This document shows positions 9,222-17,583 of a stretch of 64,000 bases of DNA, piece by piece. Position numbers and translations under genes: made by a program. The stretch is from Wolbachia endosymbiont (group E) of Neria commutata (GTDB taxonomy: Bacteria > Pseudomonadota > Alphaproteobacteria > Rickettsiales > Anaplasmataceae). How positions within the stretch are numbered: position 1 is the stretch's first letter; the number at the start of each line of letters is the position of its first letter. The notes beneath the pieces are model-generated. The model had not been told where the DNA came from, did not search any database, and saw only the letters and a program-made list of their open reading frames with translations. The stretch is from the NCBI RefSeq assembly GCF_964026735.1, contig NZ_OZ034692.1:310001-374000 (forward strand), read 5' to 3'.

Positions 9222-9686
9222 CTAATTAAGATCTATTCTTTTTACCTTAAGTTTTATACCATTCTTTGTCATTTCTATTTCTGATTCTCCCACTTTTAGA
9301 GTGATTTTATCTGCTACAGTGATCTCTAAATGATGATCTTTTTTGTCATATGATACTTTGCTTCCATCTTGAAACACTAAACTGTTAATCATTTTGCTTC
9401 TTTCTGGCGCGGGATACTTTTGCTGATAAATTGCAGGTAATACAATCCCAAGCGATAGTTCACCCAGTGGCGATAATACTACTACCTGCTCGTCAATACT
9501 CGGTGGAAGCCAACTTCTATCTTCTCCTGCTCTACTTGTTATCCATGGAATCCAATCTGTTAAAAATTCTCCTATCTTCACTCTTACTTTTGCAGTTTCA
9601 TAATCTATTTCTTTGACTAGACCTATTCGAACGATATTAGCTAATTTTCTCTGTAACTCTGAAATGGCAAAATTACTTTCCAACAT
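9222..9686 (-). CDS. Baseplate assembly protein V (tail spike)
   Basis: 154 residues of the P2 gpV family. An OB-like domain is recognisable (IVRIGLVKEIDYETAKVRVK, DWIPWITSRAGEDRSWLPPS, EQVVVLSPLGEL), followed by a short beta-helix-like repeat end (SKVSYDKKDHHLEITVADKI). It trimerises into the membrane-piercing spike. The start overlaps the end of the next upstream ORF by 14 bases, indicating one operon. Confidence 0.9.
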   Translation of the reverse strand: MLESNFAISELQRKLANIVRIGLVKEIDYETAKVRVKIGEFLTDWIPWITSRAGEDRSWLPPSIDEQVVVLSPLGELSLGIVLPAIYQQKYPAPERSKMINSLVFQDGSKVSYDKKDHHLEITVADKITLKVGESEIEMTKNGIKLKVKRIDLN

Positions 9687-10146
9687 GTACGTTTCCTATA
9701 TCAATTACATGAGGTTTTATTTTTCCTTCATCCCAAATCGATTGTCCTAAGTGTACTTCATGAACCCATTCTACAAGCCACACTAAATATGCATCCAATT
9801 CCGGTCTAAATCCGTCAATTTCTGCTGATATAAATTCTGCTGGTGAGACGCCCATTCCCCAGGTGTTCTTATTTACAACTTTTGCAACCTCAGCAGCTAA
9901 AGATCTCACAACTATCGGAGCATTTTCTATCGTAGAATCAACAACTACCCTTGCCTCAAACCTAGCCCTCAATGCAAACTCACCAGTTCCAGGATCATTT
10001 CCTTTTTCAAAGCTGCTAAGTTCTATGAATACTGCTGGAGCTATTAATTCTTTCCTTATTGTTGGATATACTTCACATGTTTGTATAGCAGGTATTTCTG
10101 CCTTTAGCGTAGAGCAAATTGCATTATGTAAATCATCCCAATTCAT
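9673..10146 (-). CDS. Phage WO tail-completion/connector-like protein
   Basis: 157 residues, no named domain certain. Features: MNWDDLHNAICSTLKAEIP start, a FEARVVVDS strand and a C-terminal helical/beta region. Size, acidic character and position (between minor tail protein Z and baseplate V, overlapping both by 4-14 bases) suit a tail terminator or head-tail completion protein of the gpU type. Function is inferred from position only. Confidence 0.6.
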   Translation of the reverse strand: MNWDDLHNAICSTLKAEIPAIQTCEVYPTIRKELIAPAVFIELSSFEKGNDPGTGEFALRARFEARVVVDSTIENAPIVVRSLAAEVAKVVNKNTWGMGVSPAEFISAEIDGFRPELDAYLVWLVEWVHEVHLGQSIWDEGKIKPHVIDIGNVHVGK

Positions 10147-10670
10147 ACTTTTGCAATATAATTCAATTCACGCTGGAAAAACTTTTCAAATACCGCCTCA
10201 ACTTCATGAATTACAAGCTCCTTAATTATTTTAGAAGCCTCAGGCTCTAGTGGTAGTTTAACCTCTTGAATTGGTAATGCAGTTTTCCCTTTTCGTTTAA
10301 AAATGCCACGGTGTCCTTTTGGCATAGTTGCTATAAATGCATTAGTGAACATATGTTTTCCGGCTTTTGACCCTGTGCTTGTTTGCTTTATGTTTCCAAG
10401 TAAATGAGCTTTAACATCATAAAGGTTTGCTTTAATTATAACTTCTAACGTGCTTGCTCTGGCTTTAATAATCCTCAGCCTTTTCCTCATTACCGTTAGT
10501 TTTATTTGCTTTTCTTTGCTAATCTCTTTAGCAGCTTGTGATTTTAGCCAAAGTGCTGTTTTGTTTAGTGCTCTTACAGCCGCAAGTCTTACTTTTGATT
10601 CTTGGCTATCAATGCTACTAACAATTTGGTTAACATTGCTAGTTTTAATGTTAAATATTTTAAGCCTCAA
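10143..10670 (-). CDS. Minor tail protein Z-like
   Basis: 175 residues. The N-terminal part VRLAAVRALNKTALWLKSQAAKEIS and a basic RKRLRIIKARAS stretch fit the minor tail protein Z (GPZ) family of lambdoid and WO phages, which is thought to act at the head-tail joint. Overlaps its neighbours by 4 and 11 bases. Complete. Confidence 0.7.
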   Translation of the reverse strand: MRLKIFNIKTSNVNQIVSSIDSQESKVRLAAVRALNKTALWLKSQAAKEISKEKQIKLTVMRKRLRIIKARASTLEVIIKANLYDVKAHLLGNIKQTSTGSKAGKHMFTNAFIATMPKGHRGIFKRKGKTALPIQEVKLPLEPEASKIIKELVIHEVEAVFEKFFQRELNYIAKV

Positions 10671-10974
10671 TCGCTTGTATTTCCCATAAGTTATTTGAAA
10701 GATCTTTTAGTGGTGGCTGAAAAATCCTATAGAATTTATCACTAATTTTTATATAATCTCCTACACTAAGGAAAGTAATGTCTTGGCTACGTATTTCTAT
10801 AGAAGCAATTTGCTGGGTTAATGTTCCATCATTTCCTAAGTGGTACGTGCTATCTGGACGTTTAACCAGAGCTTTTATTTTACAGATGGCTTCCTTATTT
10901 TTGTTACAATATGTTGCTTCCATCCCTAGATATTCAAAGCAATCCATAAATAATTTTTGAATATTTTTAAACAT
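10660..10974 (-). CDS. Head-tail joining protein (gpFII-like)
   Basis: 104 residues. Position after the capsid gene and before Z, and the small beta-rich make-up (YHLGNDGTLTQQIASIEIRS, YIKISDKFYRIFQPPLKDL), are typical of head-tail adaptor proteins in lambda-like head modules. No definite motif, so the assignment rests mainly on context. Confidence 0.6.
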   Translation of the reverse strand: MFKNIQKLFMDCFEYLGMEATYCNKNKEAICKIKALVKRPDSTYHLGNDGTLTQQIASIEIRSQDITFLSVGDYIKISDKFYRIFQPPLKDLSNNLWEIQAIEA

Positions 10975-11061
10975 AACTTTTGTTTTATATTCTTTAATTG
11001 ATATAATACTCAGTGCCCAGGTGTAGGAAGCAATCTGTAATGAGTTTTACCTCGCCTTATC

Positions 11062-12063
11062 TCAAGCAGTGAGCTTCACTAAGACACCTGGGCGGTGACA
11101 CATAGGTAGTGGATTAGATTGAGTATGTAGATCAGTACCACGATCAAACCTCCTTGGTTCTTGTTTTGCATAAAGTGGTTGCCCTAAAGTATTTACTGTT
11201 TCATTAAAGTCTGCTGGAGCAAAGTAAGTTGTAAATGTATTTACTGTTCCAAATGGGAAACAATGCCCGGTGTCTTTCTCGATAAATCTTCTGACATTTC
11301 CATCCATGTCTGTTGCTTGTCCTCTATACTCCTCAAATGTAATACCACAGAACGTAAATCCTGAACGCATATCATTCCTTAGCGCTGCTCCTTCTTGCCA
11401 TCTTTCATATGCTTCTTTCACTTTAGCATGAGAAGTTAAGGCATCAAAAAACTCAGGACTTACCAGGGCATGAATCCCTGTCATATACTCACCACTTAAG
11501 CTATCTTCAATATGACGAAGTACTTCCATGCATTTTCGTTTTACATCTGTTGTTGCAGTTCCAAGTGCAAAATTTACTACTTTTGGAGTAATACCAAATT
11601 CATTGTAGAGGTTTAAGAGTTCAGAGCCATCAGCATCTAAAATTATCCCTTTTAAAGCTCCCATACGTAAGTGTTCCAGCGTTATTGCATGTTTGTTTCG
11701 CATTGACTGTAAATGATCAGTGACAACATCAGCAAGCGCTACAAGTTCGTTTTCTGAACCAAAGCTACGTATTCCTTGAACTTCCTCTGGTAGCACAACG
11801 TCATCGTGGGGAATATGCGGAATTGTAAACGTTCTCACCTTTCTCTTTCCACGCTTTCCGACCGTTGCAGGAGCTCCTGGAACTTGCGTTGGCAGTAAAC
11901 TTAAAACCCCATTTTGCTCTTCAATGGCAATATGACGAAACCTCACCGATTTGCTTGGAAATAATTTTAAACTTTCAGTTCGACCAAAATTGATTGGTAA
12001 TATATTTATTGCACCTGTTAATGCTGTCATGTTGAATGCTGGATTTGAAAATGGATTTTGCAT
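11062..12063 (-). CDS. Major capsid protein (lambda gpE family)
   Basis: 333 residues, complete. Family features: N-terminal FNMTALTGAINILPINFGR, an RTFTIPHIPHDD segment, RHIEDSLSG and a C-terminal FAPADFNETVNTLGQPLYAK. It forms the icosahedral shell. Preceded by the decoration gene (54-bp gap). A segment corresponding to residues of about 25-115 recurs as a truncated copy at 62498-62771, so a second WO capsid gene once existed nearby or was copied. Confidence 0.93.
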   Translation of the reverse strand: MQNPFSNPAFNMTALTGAINILPINFGRTESLKLFPSKSVRFRHIAIEEQNGVLSLLPTQVPGAPATVGKRGKRKVRTFTIPHIPHDDVVLPEEVQGIRSFGSENELVALADVVTDHLQSMRNKHAITLEHLRMGALKGIILDADGSELLNLYNEFGITPKVVNFALGTATTDVKRKCMEVLRHIEDSLSGEYMTGIHALVSPEFFDALTSHAKVKEAYERWQEGAALRNDMRSGFTFCGITFEEYRGQATDMDGNVRRFIEKDTGHCFPFGTVNTFTTYFAPADFNETVNTLGQPLYAKQEPRRFDRGTDLHTQSNPLPMCHRPGVLVKLTA

Positions 12064-12116
12064 AATGTTTAGCTCCTGTTAAAAATTAATGTAGAAAAAT
12101 TAATATAGATTGAGGT

Positions 12117-12491
12117 TTAGACTGCCTTGCGGACGATAATTCTGCGCTCTTCAAGTTGTTTTATTGCTGCTGTTTTTTGTTCTTCAGTAATATTTGCTGG
12201 CCAAACAACTGCATGACCCGCAAGCAGCGCAATACGTGTAATTATTACTGCTTTTGTATCTGCGTCTTTGCTATTTACATCGCTTGTAATTACACCTATA
12301 GCTGTTTGAGTGCCGTCTGTTCCTGCAGGATTTAAAGCTTTAATGAAACCATCGTCTGTCTTTTTGGCAATTACTGCTCCTAAGCTCAGATTCTGACCTT
12401 TGGCAATAATAATTTGTTCCCGTAAGTATAGATTGGATACTTCGTATTTCAGAAGATCGCCTAAATTATTTGGTTCAGTTATACATGTCAT
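12117..12491 (-). CDS. Head decoration protein D
   Basis: 124 residues of the lambda gpD family, which trimerises on the capsid surface. Seen: NLGDLLKYEVSNLYLREQI, LSLGAVIAKKTDDG, AIGVITSDVN and the C-terminal AALLAGHAVVWP-like segment (LLAGHAVVWPANI). Directly upstream of capsid E as in lambda. Complete. Confidence 0.9.
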   Translation of the reverse strand: MTCITEPNNLGDLLKYEVSNLYLREQIIIAKGQNLSLGAVIAKKTDDGFIKALNPAGTDGTQTAIGVITSDVNSKDADTKAVIITRIALLAGHAVVWPANITEEQKTAAIKQLEERRIIVRKAV

Positions 12492-12601
12492 AAATATTTT
12501 CTCCTATAATTATTATAAATTTTAATTCTTTCACTTACTTTAGTGTTTAAAAAAGCCGTTACAGCAGTAGACTACTCGTTTTACTAAGCTAAATGATTTA
12601 G

Positions 12602-14068
12602 TTAAAATAAGTCTTCTAATGTAATCACATCATTAATTATATCTTTCAAGTGCTGGTTTTCAGTTGCTCCGTTTGCAGCAATAAGCACCCAAAATATCTG
12701 TTTCTTAGACTTAGTCTTTTCTTTATAAATTGCCTCTTTCTTCCTTAATTGTTCTATATATTCCTTTGTTATTGTGTAAGGTTTGTCACTATATTTTATT
12801 TCACACAGTATTGTACATCCATCTTCTCGATCAAAAACTAAGTCAATCTGAGCACCTCTTTCTTTACTGTTTTTCTCTGGGTAATATTGCCAATCGCTAC
12901 ATATAACTGCTATATGCTCTATATTTAATTTTCTTCTAATTATATTGGCATGTTTAAAACACACTGCTTCAAAGGCTTGTCCTGTCCATGTGAGCCAAGC
13001 TGGTTTTTTTATTGCTAATTCCCAGTAGTGAGCATCACTTATTATTGTCCTTTTTGCTACTTTTCTAAATGGTTCAACCCATGTGAGATAAAATAATACA
13101 TATTCGTCAATTACCCTATAATATACTCCTCTCTTTGCTTTACTAAGTGGTAAAAAACCACCAATAAATCCAGCTTCTTCTAAACTCCTTAGTCTAGTAG
13201 TTAAATAACCACCTTCAGTCATTTTAGTCGTTTTTATAACTTCTTCTCTACTGATTCCTTTTGGCTTTTTTGCAATTGCACGTATAATGTTTATGTATGT
13301 TTCTGGCTCTTCATATAAAGAATGGAACAGCATGTCAAATTCATCAAATAACAAACCATTCTTCTGAAAACAGATCATATCAATATTTTGTGCTGCTGAT
13401 AATCCTTTACGTACATTCTTAAGGTAATGTGGTATCCCTCCCATAGCCATATAGATCTGTAATATCTGTTGATGATTAAGGCTGACTCCTAAATATTTTA
13501 GATATTCTTTAGTTTCACCTAAGTTAAAAGGCTGTAAAGGTATTCTTGCAGTAATACGGTTATGTAATCCTCCCTTGGTATAAATTAAATTTTCTAACAT
13601 CCAGGAAGCTGCTGAACCACAAACAATCAATATAAGCCTTTTTCGATATGTCCAATATACATTCCAATAGTGGTCCAACGCTGCTAAAAAATAAGATTTT
13701 CTCGTAGCAAGCCATGGTAACTCATCAAAAAACAAAACAACCTGTTCATGCCTATATATATTATCAATTGCAATATTGATTTGGCGAAATGCGTCCATCC
13801 AATTTTTTGGCAAAGCCATTTTAGCACCATTATAAAAAGCACTAGACAATGATTCTGTAAAAATTCTAAGCTGCTCCTGCAGATTACCTTTATTAAGACC
13901 TGTTTGCTCAAATAAAATTACATTACGTTTGTTAAAAAATTGTTTTATTAAATATGTTTTTCCTACACGACGTCGACCATAAACTGCAATAAATTCAGCC
14001 GATTGAGAAAGAAGCTTATTTTGCAGAATGGCTATTTCTTTCTCTCTACCTATGATTGGCTCGCTCAT
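12602..14068 (-). CDS. AAA ATPase of the archaeal-ATPase/DUF234 type
   Basis: About 488 residues. Walker A GRRRVGKT near residue 35 after EPIIGREKEIAILQ; Walker B VVLFFDELPWLA with a sensor-like LILIVCGSAASWM; then a winged-helix region (ISREEVIKTTKMTEGG) and a C-terminal nuclease-like domain with AQIDLVFDREDGCTILCEIK, i.e. D and E-x-K of a PD-(D/E)XK fold. Such ATPases are common in archaea and in repeat-rich bacteria; function unknown. It is inserted in the head module between decoration D and the S49 protease. The ATG at 14068 is preferred over an upstream start because two palindromic sites lie just before it. Confidence 0.85.
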   Translation of the reverse strand: MSEPIIGREKEIAILQNKLLSQSAEFIAVYGRRRVGKTYLIKQFFNKRNVILFEQTGLNKGNLQEQLRIFTESLSSAFYNGAKMALPKNWMDAFRQINIAIDNIYRHEQVVLFFDELPWLATRKSYFLAALDHYWNVYWTYRKRLILIVCGSAASWMLENLIYTKGGLHNRITARIPLQPFNLGETKEYLKYLGVSLNHQQILQIYMAMGGIPHYLKNVRKGLSAAQNIDMICFQKNGLLFDEFDMLFHSLYEEPETYINIIRAIAKKPKGISREEVIKTTKMTEGGYLTTRLRSLEEAGFIGGFLPLSKAKRGVYYRVIDEYVLFYLTWVEPFRKVAKRTIISDAHYWELAIKKPAWLTWTGQAFEAVCFKHANIIRRKLNIEHIAVICSDWQYYPEKNSKERGAQIDLVFDREDGCTILCEIKYSDKPYTITKEYIEQLRKKEAIYKEKTKSKKQIFWVLIAANGATENQHLKDIINDVITLEDLF

Positions 14069-14072
14069 ATAC

Positions 14073-14111
14073 TTTACCGCGGAGTTTGTTAGCATTATAT
14101 ACCGCGGTAAA
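14073..14111. promoter_or_regulatory. Twin TTTACCGCGG palindromic motif upstream of the ATPase gene
   Basis: TTTACCGCGG (14073-14082) and CCGCGGTAAA (14102-14111) form a perfect 10-bp inverted repeat. Each half is also centred on the palindrome ACCGCGGT (complete in the second copy). It is GC-rich in an AT-rich genome and only 5 bp from the ATPase start, so an operator or a terminal site of a mobile unit is plausible. Confidence 0.6.
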
Positions 14112-14134
14112 AAATAAGCAACTTATTAAATCTC

Positions 14135-15229
14135 CTAAATGCCAAACTGTACACGAGCTTTAGCCGCTTTCATTACCAGACTTTCTGATGAGTTTTGTGG
14201 TAATGCACTAAAAATTTCGGCTTTTGTTGTCCGCTCTGCGAGTAGCCCTATTAAGATTTCTTGTGCTTGTTTACTACTTACACCCTGCTCAATGAATCCT
14301 GTTATTTTCTCTGGCATTTTTGATAAATTACACAAACGTGCTATCTCTAAAATTTCATTGCGGTAGCCCTCATAACCAACCTGACCAATTAGATCCTCTT
14401 GAGAATTTATCGCTTGTTCTTTAAAATTAGCTATAGTTTGCTCTGTCATAGTGGTACTCCTGTATTGATTAATAAATTCAAAAAATGTTGTAATTTCATC
14501 TGCAAGACCCGTTTCAATCGCTTTTTGACCAAAATAAAGCCCTGCTTCTGTAGATTTGATAGCTTCTATAGAAAGATTTCGATTGCGTGCTATAAGCTGG
14601 ACAAACATTCCATATAAGCGATCTATTTCCCCTTTCAAACTTGCAAGACCCTCGGAAGTTATAGGTTCATGCGGGTTTAAATCATTCTTGCGGCTTCCAG
14701 CAAAAATCGTTGTATACTTAATACCTTGTTTTTCATCAAATCCACTTTGATCAATATGACTTGCAATTACTCCAATGCTTCCTACTCCTGAGGTTCTGCT
14801 AACGAATACTTTTTCAGCGCTTGAAGCTATAGCATATGCAGCAGAGTACGCATCATCATTGGCTATTGCTACAATCTTTTTTTTCGACCTTGATTCGTAA
14901 ATAAAATCAGCTAGATCAAAAATACCATTTACCTCACCTCCAGGGCTGTCTATATCTAGTAAAATGGTTTCTACCTTATCATTTCCCAACGCTTCCTCTA
15001 TTTGAAAGCGAATCCTTTCATATGACGTCATACCTAAAATATCGTCAAAAGTTCCAGGGTTTTTAGTTAGAATTCCATAAATTGGTACAATTGCTACTCC
15101 TTTTAAGTTGATAGTATTATGCTTTAAGTTCTTAAAGTTTGCTTGTTTTCCGCTATATAAAGATAGTAGTTCAAAACTTCTTGTCTCTACCATCATTGGC
15201 TTATTTAGCCATACTGCTTGTTTTGTCAT
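14135..15229 (-). CDS. Capsid maturation protease, S49 (SppA/lambda gpC type)
   Basis: 364 residues. The S49 fold is clear: GVAIVPIYGILTKN, TILLDIDSPGGEVNGIFDLA, and AYSAAYAIASSAEKVFV with the nucleophilic Ser, followed by TSGVGSIGV. In lambda-like head modules this protease processes the portal and scaffold, and the C-terminal part (about residues 255-364) may act as the scaffold. The start overlaps the portal stop by 4 bases. Complete. Confidence 0.9.
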   Translation of the reverse strand: MTKQAVWLNKPMMVETRSFELLSLYSGKQANFKNLKHNTINLKGVAIVPIYGILTKNPGTFDDILGMTSYERIRFQIEEALGNDKVETILLDIDSPGGEVNGIFDLADFIYESRSKKKIVAIANDDAYSAAYAIASSAEKVFVSRTSGVGSIGVIASHIDQSGFDEKQGIKYTTIFAGSRKNDLNPHEPITSEGLASLKGEIDRLYGMFVQLIARNRNLSIEAIKSTEAGLYFGQKAIETGLADEITTFFEFINQYRSTTMTEQTIANFKEQAINSQEDLIGQVGYEGYRNEILEIARLCNLSKMPEKITGFIEQGVSSKQAQEILIGLLAERTTKAEIFSALPQNSSESLVMKAAKARVQFGI

Positions 15230-16649
15230 GATTTTTGTTGTGTACTCCTTGTATCTGAGTCAAAAAATAGGTTGAAAAAATCAGCACGCTTTTGATCTTC
15301 GGCTATTTCTTGATCAATTTCTTCAGCATCATAGCCCATTTCTGAAACTACTTCTGAGCGACTTTTAAAACCATTTCTTACTGCCATTTGCTGTGCTTGC
15401 TGGTCTTTTAGCGGGTCCACCCAATCAAATCCCTGTGGTATCCATTTTACATCTTTCAATGTTTGATTATCTTTCGGCACAGAAAGTTTTCCTGATAAGA
15501 GGGCTAACTCTAACCACCTATTCCAAATAGGACGACAAAACTGAAATACCATAATATTATGTTGTAACATTGCGCATCTTCTGCGAAATTCTATTAGCCC
15601 TGCTCTAATTGATGAATTGATGAGTAGTTGACATTAGTTAAATCTCCTGTTAGCTGCTCATAAGTTATTCCCATGCCAATTGCTATAGCTCTTAGCTGTT
15701 GTCTCATGAATGCTTCGTAACTTCCTCCCACATCCGATGGCTCTGAAAATTTTATGTCTTCTCCGGGGTCTAAGAGCTGCATGGTTCCTGGTTCCAAGCC
15801 CGATAATGCTACCCCATGCTCATTTGACTCACCTTCACCCATTATATTTGCTTCAGGATCGAGCCTTGTAATAAATCCAGCAAACATGGCAGCAGTCTTC
15901 TTTCGCACTAACTCCGCATCATCGTATTGATCAAGCTCGTAGAGTTTTAACAGGACATTTGAAAGCCATGGTTCACCTCTTATCTGGCCAGGTCTTAAGG
16001 GTTTATAAATATGCAAAACATCATTTGCTGGAACTCTAACTGACTCACCAAAAGAGCCTTCACCAGGGTGCTCTCTAAATAAGTAATACGCTTCTCTTTG
16101 ACCCAGTCTATTAAACTCAATGCCATTTCGAATTATGTTACCATTTGCTAGAGTTTGATTGCTCTTGTTATCTAAGTGCTCTGATTCCAGAACTTGTAGC
16201 TGCAATGGTACAGAAAATCCATCTTCAGGTTTTCGAGTACGTAGGCGAACAAAACATTCACCACCTTCGACCATACTTCTGCAAACAAGAGCCTGTAATC
16301 CATAGAAATCACTAATATTATTGCTATCTGCCTCATCAGTCCAACGCAGCCACAACTCTTGAACTTTTTTACGAAACTCAGCATCTTTAGCTTTTGATTG
16401 CGGTTTTATTCCAGTTCCAACAGAGTTGCTAACTATGGTGTCAATGATATTTGCAGCATAAGGATTCTTACGGACCATATCACGAGAACGGCTGCGTAGA
16501 TGTTCAAGGCTACTGGCAAGCAAACTATTTATGCTACTTCTTTCTGGTTGCCAGTAACATAATCTTCTACCAGAGCCAGCCGCATCCCATGCTGAACTTT
16601 TAGTTTTTGGTGATTTATGAAATAATTGTTTGAAGGTTTTTAATAACAT
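15226..16649 (-). pseudogene. Portal protein (lambda gpB family), inactivated by 8-bp duplication
   Basis: The portal ring through which DNA enters the head. The N-terminal part (15594-16649) has YAANIIDTIVSNSVGTGIKP, WLRWTDEADSNN, GEPWLSNVL and AIGMGITYEQLTGDLTNVNY, all typical of lambda-type portals. At 15608-15623 the 8-mer ATTGATGA is present twice in tandem. This shifts the frame and ends the product at 15594, while the remainder (SSIRAGLIEFRRRCAMLQ onward) continues in another frame to 15226. Deleting one 8-mer would give an intact protein of about 470 residues. Confidence 0.9.
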
Positions 16650-16781
16650 TGAGCCTTTGATGGTTTTAATTATGCAGCAGCAGTTGTGTTGAAAGTCAAT
16701 AGAAAAATTACAGCAAGCTGCTGGAGAATTTGATCAACAGATGTTGACTTTTTTGAATTGTGCAAGAAGCTCTTGCATAAA

Positions 16782-17057
16782 TTAACGTTCGTAAACGTCT
16801 TTTCTATGCCGTATTGCAGTGATAAGAACCTTACGCTCTGGAATTTCTATCTCATAAATTATGCGGTAGTCACCAACACGCAATCTGAAAGATCCTTTAA
16901 ATTCATGATGTAACGCTTTTCCAAGTTTATCTGGACTAACCGTAAGGCGTTCTCGTATTGCTCTATTTATTCTCCCTTCTATTGTAACTGGTAAGGCTGG
17001 AATATCATTCTTAGTAACATTATCTAAAAATTCAATTTCGTATGGTTTTATCTCCAC
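16782..17057 (-). CDS. RelE/ParE-family toxin
   Basis: 91 residues with the RelE pattern: a helix rich in basic residues (GRINRAIRERLTVSP), then FRLRVGDYRIIYEIE and a C-terminal VLITAIRHRKDVYER. RelE-type toxins cleave mRNA at the ribosome. It overlaps the antitoxin gene by about 10 bases and appears to start at GTG (17057), as expected for a coupled toxin-antitoxin pair. Located between portal and gpW inside the head module, as in other WO phages. Confidence 0.85.
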   Translation of the reverse strand: MEIKPYEIEFLDNVTKNDIPALPVTIEGRINRAIRERLTVSPDKLGKALHHEFKGSFRLRVGDYRIIYEIEIPERKVLITAIRHRKDVYER

Positions 17058-17308
17058 TTGACATCTTCATATTTAACCCTCTTTGCACCTGGAACATTAC
17101 GACTAGCAGCAAGTCTAGCTAAAGCTATATCCGCTTCATCTATTCCATCATCATCTTCTTCATCTAGTTTTCTTGCTTCAATTTCTTCTTTTACGAAATC
17201 CACTAGGACTTCTTGTATAGTCTTGTTTTCTATTTCTGCCATATCTGTAAGATATTGAGCCAATTCACCCTCAAAACTTACATTAACATTGAGCACTTCT
17301 TGAGCCAT
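17048..17308 (-). CDS. RelB-type antitoxin partner
   Basis: About 86 residues, very acidic (ARKLDEEDDDGIDEADIA), with an N-terminal dimerisation-like part and a C-terminal tail that would wrap the toxin (GAKRVKYEDVKWR). Adjacent to and overlapping the RelE-type gene in the usual antitoxin-first order. ATG at 17308 chosen over upstream GTG codons. Confidence 0.75.
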   Translation of the reverse strand: MAQEVLNVNVSFEGELAQYLTDMAEIENKTIQEVLVDFVKEEIEARKLDEEDDDGIDEADIALARLAASRNVPGAKRVKYEDVKWR

Positions 17309-17348
17309 ACTATTCACCACAAAACATCAACCTTAAACTATAACATTT

Positions 17349-17582
17349 TTACATAATTTTGTCAATCCCTTTATTTGTCGAAAAAACAATCCTTCTTTTT
17401 GGTTTTACCCCTGCAACCTTTAGTTCAGTCTTAATACGTTGCCTTAAATTCAATAGATCATTTATTTGGACTTCTGCATAACGGACTACATGGTCACCAT
17501 AAGCAATTGAAACCACTCTTTCCCCGCTTTGGAGTTTTTGAATCGCTTCTTCAACTTGGGCTAAATAATCTTCAGTATACAT
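17349..17582 (-). CDS. gpW-like head-tail joining protein
   Basis: 77 residues. Lambda gpW features: a first helix YLAQVEEAIQKLQSGERV, a short beta hairpin VVSIAYGDHVVRYAE and a second helix DLLNLRQRIKTEL. It lies one base downstream of terminase, between terminase and portal, exactly as in lambda (A-W-B). Complete. Confidence 0.85.
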   Translation of the reverse strand: MYTEDYLAQVEEAIQKLQSGERVVSIAYGDHVVRYAEVQINDLLNLRQRIKTELKVAGVKPKRRIVFSTNKGIDKIM

Positions 17583-17583
17583 T

